A DNA stretch of 64,000 nt from Caprella mutica (Eukaryota; Arthropoda; Malacostraca; Amphipoda; Caprellidae), in assembly GCA_947561585.1 (NCBI GenBank), contig CANNZV010000262.1:186001-250000 (forward strand). The letters run 5' to 3'. The notes beneath the pieces are model-generated. The model did not search any database. It saw nothing but the letters and a program-made list of their open reading frames with translations, and was not told the origin of the DNA. Below are positions 24,601 through 39,600 of this stretch, piece after piece (the stretch's first letter is position 1; each line of letters opens with the position of its first letter). The position numbers and the translations under genes were made by a program.

Positions 24601-27600
24601 GTGAGCGATGATCGCACAATCGCTGCATGCAGAACGTACTTTTAACAGTTTATTTATTAATTCTCCATTTATCAACACTCTATGCACATCTAATAGCCAC
24701 ATGTGCATATTCCAGGAAAGTCAGCTGGCAAAAGTGATCGAGAAGAACACGGAACTAACTTTACAAAACTCCGATTTACAAAAACAAATTCAAAGTCTGC
24801 AAAATGTAAGTCAATTAATTATCATGATACCGTTAGTCAAATCATTGAATGAGATTTTTAATGTCCCGTAAACGCTATCAAACAATATATTTTAAATGGT
24901 TGTCAAACTTACCAATATCCTCAAACTAATTTTAGTGTTTGAACTCACACGCTCTCATGATATTCGACAAATTGTTTGACAAACTTTCGTTTGATATCTG
25001 ATTGTATGACCATCAGGGTCTGTATCCTGAAGCTGTTTATATATGGTGAGTGGAGAAGCAGATGGCATCCCTTGGGTTCCGAACTTTCGTAATTTGAATT
25101 ATATATTGTTGTTCTTTTTAATTTTACCATATTATCATTTTAAAGCACTACTTGCAGTTTTAGAGGAAAGCGCTAGTGTTGTGCTCTTCGACTATGAAGT
25201 CTTAGATGTTTGTGTTAGGTAGATCCGTAAGCTTTATTTACTATCACCTCTTCATGCAGTCACCGGTGCTGGTGTCCCTTTTCGTCACATTCATTGATAA
25301 GTGACTGCATTCATGGAGTAGCTTATCTGCATCCATGAGCTTTGTCACTGACGACGTTAGTAGGTGACTTTGTTCATGGAATCACTTCTCTTTCTGACTG
25401 TTTCTTCCAGTCTCTTGTATATGAATTCTTTCTGTCGTCAGCGTATGGCCTTTGGTTCCGTAACATATTTTAACACCAATAAAATCAAATTATCTGATTG
25501 TATGTTTAAGACTCTTACATTATCATCTTCATATCAAATTATACAAAAACTTACTTTTCATTCTACTGTTTAACAAACAATTTTTCAACATGTCGGATTT
25601 TTTCAAACTTTCGATTTTAGTGTTTGACAACACAAAAATCAAACAGTTTTATACCTGTTTGACAAAGTGTTTGACAGTGTTTATAACGGGGCAACAATCA
25701 AACGTAATGATGAATGTTTTCCTCTTCAAAATATCATTAGGGATACCTATAGAATATTTATCTTGTCACTAAATTATTTTGAACAGAGATCCCTTATTTC
25801 ATGATCGTACATGATTTTTACTCCGTATTTTTAATTTAGAGTTTTACGGTTGTTTTAAAACTTTTTATTAATATTTATATAAACATAATTATTAACAAAA
25901 CAAAAAAAATGTTGAACATATTCGCTCTTCCTTTGGCCCAAGTAACTATTTTGTCTAATCGTTACTGTAGGTGAGTGGGTCGTTCCCTTTCTCTTCAACT
26001 CCACCAGCTTCCTTAGTATTGGGGCAAGCAGATCCCTGGACACCCACTTCAGCATCCTTAAGTCTGGATAATTTCAATAAGGTAAAGGATTTTGGGTCTT
26101 AGATTTAGTGCAAATGTATGTTTTCGTGGATTGTAATGAATATCCATAATTAATAATTTGCTTTTGTTTATTCAGAGCACAACAGGATCTGGATGGGGCA
26201 CGGATCTATCTCGCACCCAGAAAATGCAAGGCTCTGGGAATTCCGCCGAAAATGTTCTTCTAGTAAGTGTGGAAACTGTATTGAGTCTTGTACATAACAG
26301 AAGATATAGATCAAGATTTAATTTAATTATTTTCTCTTTTCTAAACAGCAACAAATGAAAGAAGCCACAGAGAAGAGGAATGTTCTCGAGAAGCAGCTTG
26401 CTGAGTCTGTTTCACTGTTGAAGGAGAAGCAAAGTGCTCTGGACCATGCCGCCCCTGGATCTAAGGACAAGAAGGCAGTCAGTGACACTGTCGATGGACT
26501 GCAGGTATGTACTAACTTATTGGTGAAACAGAAGTGTAACCACCTAATTTCTTGTCAACCATAGTACCTGCAAAGTGGACGTTAAAGTGTACGTACCTGC
26601 AAAGTGGACGTCCCAACTCTAATTTTACTACACTAGAACTCTTCAATAGTGGACTCTTCTATAGTTAGAAAACTACCCCGACTAGTTGACATATTTTCTT
26701 AGCCATTCTTCTTCATATAAGCAGACTAAAGAAAATTGGTTCACTATTCTGGGTAGTTCTCTTATTCAGGATTCTACATTCACTAAAGAGGAGTTCACTA
26801 TAGTGGAGCTCTAGTGTATCAAATAATATATTGCTTTAGGGTACCTATCCAAAAGAATGCTCTCCTGATCCCATTTGTGTCTCTTTAGTCTAAGATTCGA
26901 GAGTTGGAAAAGAAGATGGAGGTGCAGAACCTGCGACACGAAGAGTTGGTACTGGAGATGCAGAGTCTGAGACGGGGGCATGCTTCCCCCCGAGGGTCCT
27001 GGTCTCGATCCGACTCCCTTAGCGTGGACCTGCATTCCCCCGACTCCGGTGACGTGACTCCAGGTTTGAAAAATTTAACATTAGATCATTTAGATGTAAA
27101 TATTATATGTATTGAAGTTTAAATTCATATGGAATCATTTTTTGATTAAGTGACACAAAATAACATTTAGGTAAATATGACTAATGATAATGACTGCAAA
27201 GTTCACATCTGAAGTTTATATTAAATTTGTAAAGATTCCTTGAAGTTCCAGTTGAAATTATTGATTATTGATTTTTTTTTAATGATTTGATAGCTGGCAT
27301 ATGAGTACATAATAAAAAAAATGTAACTTATATATTTTCAAACTTTCTTTTTTTCAATAAGTGTACATAAAGTTTCATATATTTACTATTATTGTTTATT
27401 TGAACTGTTACCATACATGTATTACTAAATTGTTTACTAGTCCTTTTTCCTTTTTTTCCATATTGTGTTTATAAATAATATTTCAAATTTTACCGATTCA
27501 TTTCAATGGAATAAAAACTAAACATTTACAAATTCATACAAAATTTAACTTGACATTTCATGATATTTAATTATCATATCATAACAAACCTAACCATTTC

Positions 27601-30600
27601 TGCTACCTATTTAATTACTTGACGGATGGTTGATTAATTATTCCCTGTGATGACACGTCTGTCATAACTTTGTATCAAATAATTAGTAAATATTATCTTA
27701 ATTAGTGAATATTGTATTAATTAGTAATTATTATCTTAATAGTAAATATTATTTTAATTAGTAATTATTATCTTAATAGTAAATATTGTTTTAATTAGTA
27801 ATTATTATCTTAATTAGGTAGTAAAAATACATAAGTGACCCGAATTAATTACTTGATTGTATGACTGAGTGATGTATCACCTGTGACTGAGTGATGTATC
27901 ACCTGTGACTGAGTGACGTATCACCTGTGACTGAGTGACGTATCAATTGTGACTGAGTGACGTATCACTTGTGACTGAGTGACGTATCACTTGTGACTGA
28001 GTGATGTATCACTTGTGACTGAGTGACGTATCACTTGTGACTGAGTGATGTATCACTTGTGACTGAGTGACGTATCACCTGTGACTGAGTGACGTATCAC
28101 CTGTGACTGAGTGATGTATCACCTGTGACTGAGTGAGGTATCACCTGTGACTAAGTGATGTATCACCTGTGACTGAGTGATGTATCACCTGTGACTGAGT
28201 GATGTATCACCTGTGACTGAGTGATGTATCACCTGTGACTGAGTGACGTATCACCTGTGACTGAGTGATGTATCACCTGTGACTGAGTGACTTATCACTT
28301 GTGACTGAGTTACGTATCACCTGTGACTGAGTGATGTATCACATGTGACTGAGTGATGTATCACCTGTGACTGAGTAGTGTATCACCTGTGACTGAGTGA
28401 TGTATCACCTGTGACCGAGTGACGTATCACTTGTGACTGAGTGATGTATCACCTGTGACTGAGTGACGTATCACCTGTGACTGAGTGACGTATCACCTGT
28501 GACTGAGTGATGTATCACCTGTGACTGAGTGACGTATCACTTGTGACTGAGTGATGTATCACCTGTGACTGAGTGACGTATCACCTGTGACTGAGTGATG
28601 TATCACCTGTGACTGAGTGATGTATCACCTGTGACTGAGTGATGTATCACCTGTGACTGAGTGATGTATCACCTGTGACTGAGTGATGTATCACCTATGA
28701 CTGAGTGGTGTATCACCAGTGATGTATCATCTGTGATGTATCACTTTATTTCAATTTCTTGTATTTGACTTGGAATCTCCCATCAAAATATATCTAGCAT
28801 GCCATTTTGGAATTTGTATTAAATAATAATGATACATACTTATTTTCCAGGTATTTTCCTCTGAAATGTACAACTAGTTGTGAAACTTTTATTTTCGATA
28901 TTCTGAGATGTGGTTAATTGATTAATTTTGTACTTTTGATAATTTATTATTTATCTTTACTCAAAGGCAAAGTGATTTTTATCTAAAGTAATACCAATAG
29001 CATGATCGGTACTGCCAGATCTTTTCTTGAATGCTCTATTGTTTCAGAGTTGGTAAACGTCAATGATTAACTAACCTCTTTATTATTATTCGAAATCTCA
29101 TCATTAGGGCCAGGAGAGGCTTATTCGCCCACCATGTCGAATACTTCTTCCATGGACTTCCACCAACTGAAACGACAGCACGACTACGAGGATTTCCATC
29201 AACATTCTGCCATATCCTTCGCAGAACCAATCGAGCAAAAATTCTCACCTTCAATAATTTCCTCGTCTTCAACTGCCATATCTCCAACCAACGAATCTTG
29301 TAACGGTAATTCTCTCCAAGATTCAACAATGTCGATAAAACCATCTAGCAACCTCAGGAACTCCTCCTCATACAGACACTTGAGTTCATTGTCATCTTTG
29401 AAGAATTCGAAAAGTATTCCCCACTGGATATCCGAAACTCTAAGTAAAGACCGGTCTAAAAGTGGACAACTTAATGAGCTGTACATGCGGCCTCTTCTAC
29501 GGCAGTCTCAACAGAATCTGCGTATGACATCTGTGTTTTCTTGAACGGCTTTTAAGTTTTGAGTGAATGTGCATCTTGAAAGCTGGGCTTCTTGTTAGAT
29601 TATAAGTAAAAACTAAGATATTTTCTTAAGCTATTGTACATGGTTAAAAAAGCTGATTAAAGATGCTGGGTCTATTACATGAAACTGGTTCTCCAAAGAT
29701 AATATTCATAATGCTAAATATACTTGTTTATCATCAAAAGATGGGAAGTATATATTTAGCGAAACGGATAGCAAATAGTTTTCGCGCGCACTACCTCCAG
29801 GTCATGTATGCATTTAATTTCTAAGACATTTATACGATGACCATTAACCATAATGCACGATATTCCGGATGCACATTTCAGATTGTGGAAGAATACTAGT
29901 ATCTCAGTGTACCGAAGCTCTCTATTGGTTCTTTCCCCAGATTCGAGTCAATTAATGTCAAACGGTAGCACGGCTCGCTCCACTCCCGTACCATCTTACC
30001 ACCATACTCTATCTGGGCTAACTGATTTACCTAACTTTATCGGAGTAAATACTTCAGCTATGACCTCCGGTGCGTTAATAAGCCAGTCAGGTCAGGAGCC
30101 CATAACTTGATGTTATTCCAAATTCCTTAGGATAGTACCCGCTAGGATAAATATATCCTATCTGAAATCCATACGATCCTATATAGTTCCTCCAGAGAAC
30201 CATTAAGTTGTGTTTCCTAAAGCCTATGTTCCAGCACCTAATCGTGAAGCTAATGACACCCTGACACGTTAATTGTTGTAGTAAACTCTACCCTTGATAG
30301 TGATGCAATTCTCATTTCGTTATTGAAACTGCTTTGAATTGCTTTTATTAATTGTGATCTTACTGTTGTTTGGAAGCCTAAGGATTGTTTTAGAGCAGAA
30401 AAATTGCTACTTTATATACCTATCATTCCCTGAGCATGCGCTTACATCTGGACGATTTTATTTCTTTTCTAAATCTTATTCATGATTTAGATCATGAATT
30501 TACAGATAGCTTCCTTCCATCAAAGGTTATTTATCATTTTTTTTCTTGCTGTGAGTAAATGTTTTGAAATATTGGTTTCGCTTCCACTGACCTATTTGCT

Positions 30601-33600
30601 TTTAGCTTTTGTTGTGGTACTAGTCAAAAACCTTAGTCAACAAGCCGACTTTCCTGTCAAATTAAGTGTTCTTGCATGATATCTCCATTGTATTAAGACA
30701 GCATATATTGTGTGTTCTTGTACCCCCTTGAATATCTCCCATTCATACTGATATATTTGTTTCAGATAACTAGCGATATACTAAATCCAGTGTCTTCTTC
30801 TTGTATTTAAATTCCAACACTGGTATCCGTTACAGGCGTCACTTCGTTCAACTCTCACTCCACTGGAGTGTTCACCTCGACTGTTCCTAGTCTCGCCACC
30901 AGCACCATGCTTGGCTCTTTCACCAGGAGTGGGGGAGCAATGTCTCCTCATCACCATCAGTCATCTACCGCAGAGAGTCATGGTGTCAGGGGTTCCATGG
31001 CCACTGAGATCGACAGAATTATGGCTAAAATAGAGCAGGATAACAAAATACTAGCTGAATTGGACAAATCTAGAGCAACTATTGGTAAGTCCTAAATTGC
31101 AAGATTAAAGTATACGCCACCTGATACTCTTTAGATATTGTCTTCAATTTCGTAAATTTAATAAACACATTCAAGTTTTTTAGGTTTTCTTCAAATTATA
31201 ATACAGTTACTTTGTTTCCGCACCAGAAACGAAAAGTGTTTAAAAGCTGTTTTGTCTTCTACTTCCACATCTATACTATGTACATATTAAAACTATTGAT
31301 TTCAATTTATTATACCATTGAATTTCATGTTCGAGTAGTGTATTTCATGCAAAATTAAAGATCACTTTCAATTTGAGATTTGATAATATCGTATGAGTTT
31401 TATTTTTGCGAGACTTAGGGCTGATGTTTATCATATGCACACTATAGGTAGCTCAGGCAAGATGGGAGGTCGTTCCGTAGAGTCCATGACTTCAGGTCCC
31501 AGTGGCAGCGGTAGACAAGTTAAATTTTTGGAATCGCCAATGTTGGGCATACACATTAAAGAAGCAGCTAAGAGTCTACTCAAAGGCTCAAGAAAATTAT
31601 CCAAATGCACTGCAGATTACTATAAGAAGTACAAAAAACTCACTCAAACAGAGAAATTACGTGATTACGTTCTACAGCATTCACAGCGTCAACACAGACA
31701 TCATTTTAGACATTACGGACACACCCACCACGATGAGAAACAACATCGTCACTTTCGTGAGCACGAAGACAATTTTCGACATCGAAATGGCGATATCAAA
31801 AGAACGCATGGATACGATCGCAGCTCATTCGAAGATGCTGATATACTGCAATCCCCCAAACTCAGATCAAAGAAATCATATGGACCAGATATTAACAAAA
31901 AAGAAGAAAAGAAACTAGGTTTGCTAGAATATGAAAATGAATGTTGCTGCATGAAGAGACTCGCAGATCCTTCTCAAGCTAATACGCCAACGTGTCACGA
32001 GTTCAATAAATTAGTACGTTGCTGTACATATGAAACACATAAAAAGATTACTTCATGTATATCTGACCCGAGCCCTAAGTACAAATCTAACGACTGCCAA
32101 AATATCCCAACTTACTGTGATTCAATAAACTGCCCGTTGCAGTATTTTTCCGAGCCTCATTTAAGCACCGAAATGTGTTCATCTTCTAATCTTTTTGATG
32201 TTAGTGTAGTTGATAATCATATTAGAAAGAGTGGAGAGCGACATGTTCACTTCCACAATCCCTTGCATACCTCCGCACCCAACTTGGGAGACAGTTATAG
32301 AATAACAAGGCTGTTACCTGGCATACCGCAAGATCTGCAAATTTTTGTCTCTGCCCCATCAGTAACTACTCGAAATATTCCTACTACTTCTGGATATCTG
32401 ACTGCTACTCGACCAATAAGTGATTTCAAGAGACACAGTAAGTGTCTTTGACTTTCTCATTGCAAGCAAGTCTAGTTTTTGTAGATGAGCAGCTACCACT
32501 ACCGCCTCATATTTCAATCTTTCCTCATGATCAAGCTGCAGCCGCATTAGTAGCTACCCCATGTTCTGTGTGGCCTGCTGTGTGCCCGGCCCAGACCCCT
32601 AAAAATTGATGAATCTTCGCTTCTTGGATTAAGATCATACATTCACATCATTCATTTTTTGTTGTATTCAGATTTAAAATGTAATTATCATACACAATGG
32701 CCAATCAGATCACCTAGATCGTTTTAATAGAATATTGTCAGTTTTAAAACGTCCATCTACTACACCATCTGATTTACATTTGATATTGATCTAAATTACC
32801 AAAATTCGGTGAAATGCGGATCATCCAAATCATTCTACAGCACATCTGAAATTTACCAGGACAACAGTAAGAGTTTTGTTAGCGGCGGAGACTGGGCAGG
32901 TGATAAATCTCAACAGTACCATTTTATTATCTTAAATTAGGCCGTTTAGTATTGCCTAAAGGTTAAAATAACCAGAAATGGAATAGACTTGCTGGGGCCT
33001 GGGCCGTGGCTCTGCTCACACTGCCTCCTTCTTGCATTTATTGTCGTACAGTTGAAACATCCTTTCATTCTTCACCTGATCATTAGGCAAACTAGTATGC
33101 CTGGTGTAGTACCTCATGCCATCTAAATTGCTATTGTCTTGTTTCTATAAACGACATAGATCTGATGATTTTTTTGTAGCCAGACTATGATATCACCCTG
33201 TTATCTGTCGGTTGATGCGCACTGTACTGCTTTCACTCTTACCTCCTTCACCTAGTTTAGGGTTGATAAATCCTCTTCAACTAAACAGTTGCTTTACTTA
33301 TTCACTGACTAACCAACTTTGTAAAATACGCTTACTGAACTTCATTTAGATGCTTAACTCCTCTTTATATTTCAATAAGATAATAGATATAACCCTTCTG
33401 CTCCAAAATTTCCTTTGGGCTCAAATATCCAGCCGTGAATATCTTGTAAAAAATATTAAGAAACATTTCAAATATTAAAAGATAGCTAATCCAAGATGAA
33501 TTGGAATTGATACTTTTTTTCTCGTTAAGATTTTTGTTATTGTGATTGCCATTCGTCGGGACAAATACCGATTACAATATTCTCTGGACAAAATTTTAAA

Positions 33601-36600
33601 TTCTTCCCAATTCTTTCTTTCAACATATAGGTTTGGAATAATTTATAAGTAATTTTTTATGAAGAAATAAAGTAGTATTTCAATAATCAATATTACTACG
33701 TATGTGACTTCGAACTCTAAAATCTCTGTCAATTTTAATAAAGACAAACAAATCCACACTGTGAGCTTCAGCTGGACATTCTGATTTTGCAGAAAGTATC
33801 TTCAGACTGAGATAGTTAAATCATACCTATAGATTATGAATGCGAATTGTTTAATCGAAGAATTAATTATATACATATAAAAATTTTGTTCCAGTTCAAT
33901 ATCAAAATTACAGTAAAAGCATGCAGTGTGAATCCTTGTTTGGACTAACATACGATAACTATACCAATCTTTCAACATGTTAGACGACACGAACCATATT
34001 TGGTTATAGTATATTTAGTTGATGTGTATTTTGAAGAATACTAACATTGGTAGTGTGATCTAGATCAGTTTTTTTACGTCTAAGCTCAAGCAATGAAATG
34101 TCTTATTTTATTAGATTAAAAGTTTTTTAGCTTTCATGTTACTTTGGAGCCTTTTTGTAATTACATTGATGCTTTTTTTTCTTGTAAATTATTTAACAAC
34201 AAGAATCGTTATTGTAAAAAAGCCAATGGTGAGAAGTGTACTTTAGAAATAGATAATGGCTTCTCTTGACTTAGAGTGGATGTGTGTCTTTAGTGATTTG
34301 TGTAGCTTGGAACTATACAGAATTGCAATTAAATTATTGAACTATTGTTCTTATTTAATCATTTGATTATATAACAAATCGCCCTTCTTTAATATTCCTC
34401 CAACGCAGGACTATCTGGAGAGGACAATGGTGTTAACACCTCTACAAACTTCACCTCATCCTCATATCCAACTAATCTCGCTGCTTCGCTTAACCTTGCC
34501 GGATTGTCCTTACCTTCTCCCGCCAACAACGCATTCGTATCACCAAGTTCCCTCATCACCGGCTTAGACCTCTCTACGCACAACATTCATAACCCTATGG
34601 GCACCATGGACCCCCTTCTCTTGGGATCCAATAACCTAACCACTGAACAGATGCTCTCGCGCGGAATGATCAATGGAGTTGGAGTAGCTGGAATGCGAGG
34701 TGTAGCCGCATCTCTCCCTAACCTCGGTATTGTCGATAGCATGGAACCTAACGTTACCTCTGGCAGCTCTGGTTTCCTCAGTGGACTTTCCCTTCCATCT
34801 GGAGCCACAGACATTCTCAGTGGAATCACTAACAGTATCACCTCCGGCTTCCCAAACCTCAACCACTTGCCCACTATAATCACCACAAATTTTGATAAAG
34901 AGGGTACGATTTTGTTCGTTGCTTGCTTCCATTGTACGAGCTTCTTATTTGTAGATCAGATGTTGTTCATTATTCATTATTTACGTTTTCCTATGTATTT
35001 TTGTTGATCTTTATTATACAATGTACATAGTTATTTGTCTTTCTTTGCAATGAATGTCTAATGAGTTGTAAAACTTTTGAACATTGTTAAAACATGTTTG
35101 GTCTTGTTATAACATGTTTGAACTTTTTAAAACATGTTTGAACTTGTTAAAATATGTTTGAACTTGTTAAAATATGTTTGAACTTGTTAAATCGTGTTTG
35201 AACTTTGTTAAAACATGTTTGAACTTTGTTAAAACATGTTTGAACTTTGTTAAAACATGTTTGATCTTGTTAAATCGTGTTTGAACCTTTTAAAACATGT
35301 TTGAACTTATTGAAACATGTTTGGTCTTGTTATAACATGTTTGGTCTTGTTAAAACATGTTTGAACTTTTTAAAACATGTTTGAACTTGTTAAAACGTGT
35401 TTGAACATGTTAAAACGTGTTTGAACTTGTTAAAACGTGTTTGAACTTATTGAAACGTGTTGGAACTTGTTGAAACGTGTTGGAACTTGTTAAAACGCGT
35501 TGGAACTTGTTTATTGTAGATTTTAGCGATTTAATGTTTCAATGTGTGATATGGGAGATAAATATTTCTCTTGTACTGAATGTGTTTTATAATTCCAACA
35601 GGAACAATGCATGGAAACTGTGTTCTTTCATTTGTTAGATATTTCAATACTTATATTATGTGTCTTATTTTATCCAACCTCTTGTCAATTTCTTTGTTCA
35701 TCTTGCAGAGTTGAGACTATCTTCAATCATTTCACAATTCTGGAAAAGAATGATGATTCACATATAATTTACCTTGTTAATTCACTAATTATCAGTTGAC
35801 CACAGGTTAAAGTGATTGATAATTAAATTTATGTTCACCAATTCTTACTTATACTTTCCATGGTGCATGCCACTGAACTAAGTTTTTAAATGCGCAATAG
35901 TTCATCATTTCTTTGAACATAAAACTAATATAGTGTCATTTTACAGATAAAAACATGCTGAATGGCAATCTGAACGCCTTGGGTCTGGGCTCTAATTTTG
36001 CTGATGACTCTATTCTGGATGTCCTGGAAATTCCAGGCAAAGGAAAGTGCCACGTCTACATCGCTAGGTTGGTGGAAAAGAAATATTCATTCATTAGTAA
36101 TCTGATTTTGATGTACATTACATCTGTAGCTATACCTTTATTTCATAGAAAGTTTTCTTTTTTAAATAAAATCTTTATTATTTGGTTATTCAAAGCACCT
36201 AGGTAACAATTTTGAATTTATATAAGCACCGGAACTATTTGTTATATTACTACCTAGCTATTTGTTTAAAGATTATATAAAACTATATGTATTGTTAGTT
36301 TAATAAATTAAATGGTACATTTCATTAAAATTGGTAAAAACATATATTTAACTATCTATTTAATTTTTTTTATAAATTGTTATTATTTCACTGATTAACT
36401 TGAATTTTATTCAAATAAAACGAAATAAATCGTTGACTGACAATTCATATGTTGTTGCAGATATTCCTATGACCCGTTTCAGCATTCTCCTAACAATAAC
36501 CCTGAAGCCGAGCTTACTGTCAATGCAGGAGATTACTTACTGGTGTGGGGTGTCATGGATGAGGTAAAGAACATAAGAGCATCATAGGAATCTAAATCAA

Positions 36601-39600
36601 TTTAGTAACCCCCCGAGTTAGCTATAGCTTAAAATTTATGAAATTCTCTAGCATCAAAAGTTTTAGTTTTTAAGATAGATATTACCTACTTCTATTCACT
36701 CCAGGATGGATTCTTCGACGGTGAATTGTTAGATGGACGTAGAGGTCTTGTTCCATCAAATTTCGTGGAGAAGCTGGTGGGTGAAGATCTGATAGAGTTC
36801 CACCAGTCTGTGGTGATGGGCCTCAGAGACTGTGATGAATCCATGTCAACTTCAGTGCCCCAAGATCTGGACTACCTCACCCAGGATGACTCGCAGCTGA
36901 TGATAGGTAAACTGAGACCTGTTTCAGCAATTTGCGTTATTCCTTGAAATATTTAGCCTTTTTTTACGGGAGAATTTAATGTTTACAACGTGATGGCAAT
37001 TATTTCAGTTTGCAAGTGAAATAATGAAGCTGTTTGGTTGGTCATTTAAATTCTCACGTTTTGCAAAAATACATCGCTTACCTTATTGTTTATATATCTG
37101 ATTTTACAATTCAAATGCCTTAGCTATGCGATAATGCAAAACATGTTCCTGTCCTAATATATAGCTATGTAGATATTAGAACCATATTCTGCAAACATTT
37201 CTGCTCAAGTTCTAAGTTCAAGAAGTTAATGATTTTAGTGAATTGAAGTAGTGTTTGTTTTCGTGTTCTTGACAATTTTGAATGAGAGGAACTTGGTCAG
37301 TTAGTGCATAGTTCAGAGAAAATCTTACGCTACCTTAGCAAGAGAATGTGAGAATGGTAGAAATTTTACATAGCCAACCTAATAAGGTACATAAACATCA
37401 CAATCGACTAATTGCTATTGAACAGTAGATCAAAAACTGAATCCTCTATGATAGTTGAAACACAATCTAAGTCACCTCTATCTATGTTGATCTTACTAAG
37501 AATTCCACCTAGTTACCCTTTAATCACTAGGTAGCTATGATTAACAGATAAATAATCTAGCTTTAGAGAGACATACCAACTTGCCGAATTTACTTACAGA
37601 AAAAGTTCTAAACTGGAACTAGTTGCTAGTTACGAAACAGTAAAAGCTATAATCAAAATAGGAAATTTTTTATTAGGATTAATTTATATTATTGTATGTT
37701 GCTTATAGTTAGCTACTCAATTTCTAATTTAAAATGGGTATGTTCGTTAACAACTTAACATGTTTTTTGATCCCTCTACTAACTTTTTTGAAGTACTACA
37801 AGGAACATAAGAAACCATGCTGTTTTTTCGGTGGTTCCAATTTTTTAACTAGAATTATTTTTCATTAGCAATAGTAAATGTTTTTATTTCCTTGATATAT
37901 TCAAACTTACAAATATTTCTCTTTTGAACATAAACAATGTAACTTGTAATATTGACAATCTTTTTTAACTAAAAGACATAGGCTAACGTTGTATTAACAC
38001 CTACCTACACTACAAGCCTAGGGTTCGAAGCTTTAGGCTCATCTTGTGTTTATTTAACAGACGCCAAAGCCCCTGTAAATTTTGTCAAGAACATCTTCAA
38101 AGGTGTAACTGGTCTAATTGACGAGAAAAGTCCGAGCCTTATACCTAGTATGGACTTGGGGAGCATTGTTCCTAACCCACTCAAAGATTTCGGAATGGTG
38201 CATCATGAGGGTGGTTCGGTTGGGGGTGTCCCACATAGCTACACTGTGCCTAGTACGTAATTCGGGCACTCACCATTCGAAAAGTAGAGCTGTGTGCACT
38301 TTCAGACTTTTTATGAGAAGTAGCTACCCACAGATGTACAACATTTTAAATTTGAAGTTCCGATCCAGCAAATTGCAACAAATACGACCAAGTTTTAAAT
38401 CTCTATACCAAAAAATTTAGTTGTATGGTAAAACAAAATTTGATTGAGAATATCAAAATCAGTTATGCTAAAATAGAATAAATTGTAATACCTGATTGGG
38501 ATAATTGTTCAAATCTTGGCATTTTTGACGTCATTTTGTTCGATTATCACAATCTACAATATGTGGGCACAAAAAAGCTTCTAAAATGTCTTATTGTGAA
38601 CGCAGCTTTTCCAGTCAATGTGTCTGCTATACCGTTAAGAATATTCAACAGCATGCACACCAATGCTATAGTTTGCCCAGTATATCGTGGTATTATCTGT
38701 GCTTTTAATCTAAATCGTCTGGTGGAAAGTCCATGCCATGAGAAGAATGTGGCAAAGAGTGCCGTAGCGTGTTGTTGATTATTAGGCTTCTTATGCACCG
38801 TCTCACACTCCTAATCACTGGAATCAAACACTCTACCTGTATATCACCAACACACACTAGAAGAGAACACTAGTGGCACTTTAGGAGTCATTGCTAGATC
38901 TGGATGTTGTTAGATAGTAACTTGATTTACAGTGTAGCAATGTTTAGAAGTTAATGTAATTGCTTGGTGTTAAACAAACATATTTGTCTGTTTTAGTTTG
39001 TTTTTAGAAATGTAAAGTTTTTTTACGTTTCATAGGTTTTTTTTTGGAATGACATGCTTGCTCAACAATATTTTTTTTTTTTTTGTATTAATGCGCAAAG
39101 AATAAAGAAGATTTATATGATCTATATTAAAATCGTTTAATTTGTTATTAGGTTCAAGTTAATCAAATAGGTTCAAGTTCTTTGATTATTCGTTACTAAC
39201 TTTCTGTATCTTGAATATTTACTGCGAGTATTTTAAATACTTGAAACAAGAATCATTTTGTTTCTATTTTAAAATAAGACTACAAGCCTAAAATACTTTC
39301 AATTTCTTGCTTGCGATATACATCATTTACCTGCATGCATTGCTATTTCGAATGTTCGTTGTTTTTCTTTTCTCCATTCTTCCTAACATTTTGATGTAAT
39401 GATAATTGATGTATTTGAATGAAATATTGAATCTAGATGTGCCTGTGGATACATTTTTACTAGCTGCTATTGAGCTATTAAATCGGGTTACTCTTCTTAT
39501 TCTACTGCCGAGACTAAGCCCTCTTTTCTCTTAGATCTGGGTATGAATCATCCGTCAATGAGGCAATACACCACGAGCAGTTACTTGGACCTTGAGGACA

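Larger units (their letters stand above)
23310..24715 (+). other. Intron with 20-bp array and TTAA MITE
   Basis: It holds the 20-bp array (24057-24340) and a 200-bp MITE (24441-24645). The stretch 23310-24050 is AT-rich with no recognised feature. Confidence 0.7.

Noticed and set aside
32872..32901. Possible mini-exon TTTTGTTAG|CGGCGGAGACTGGGCAG|GTGATA
   Set aside because: 17 bases would not join the phase-1 neighbours in frame, and the acceptor tract is poor.
38536..38798. Overlapping + and - ORFs of about 80 codons
   Set aside because: Mutual shadows in an intron, with no family resemblance.
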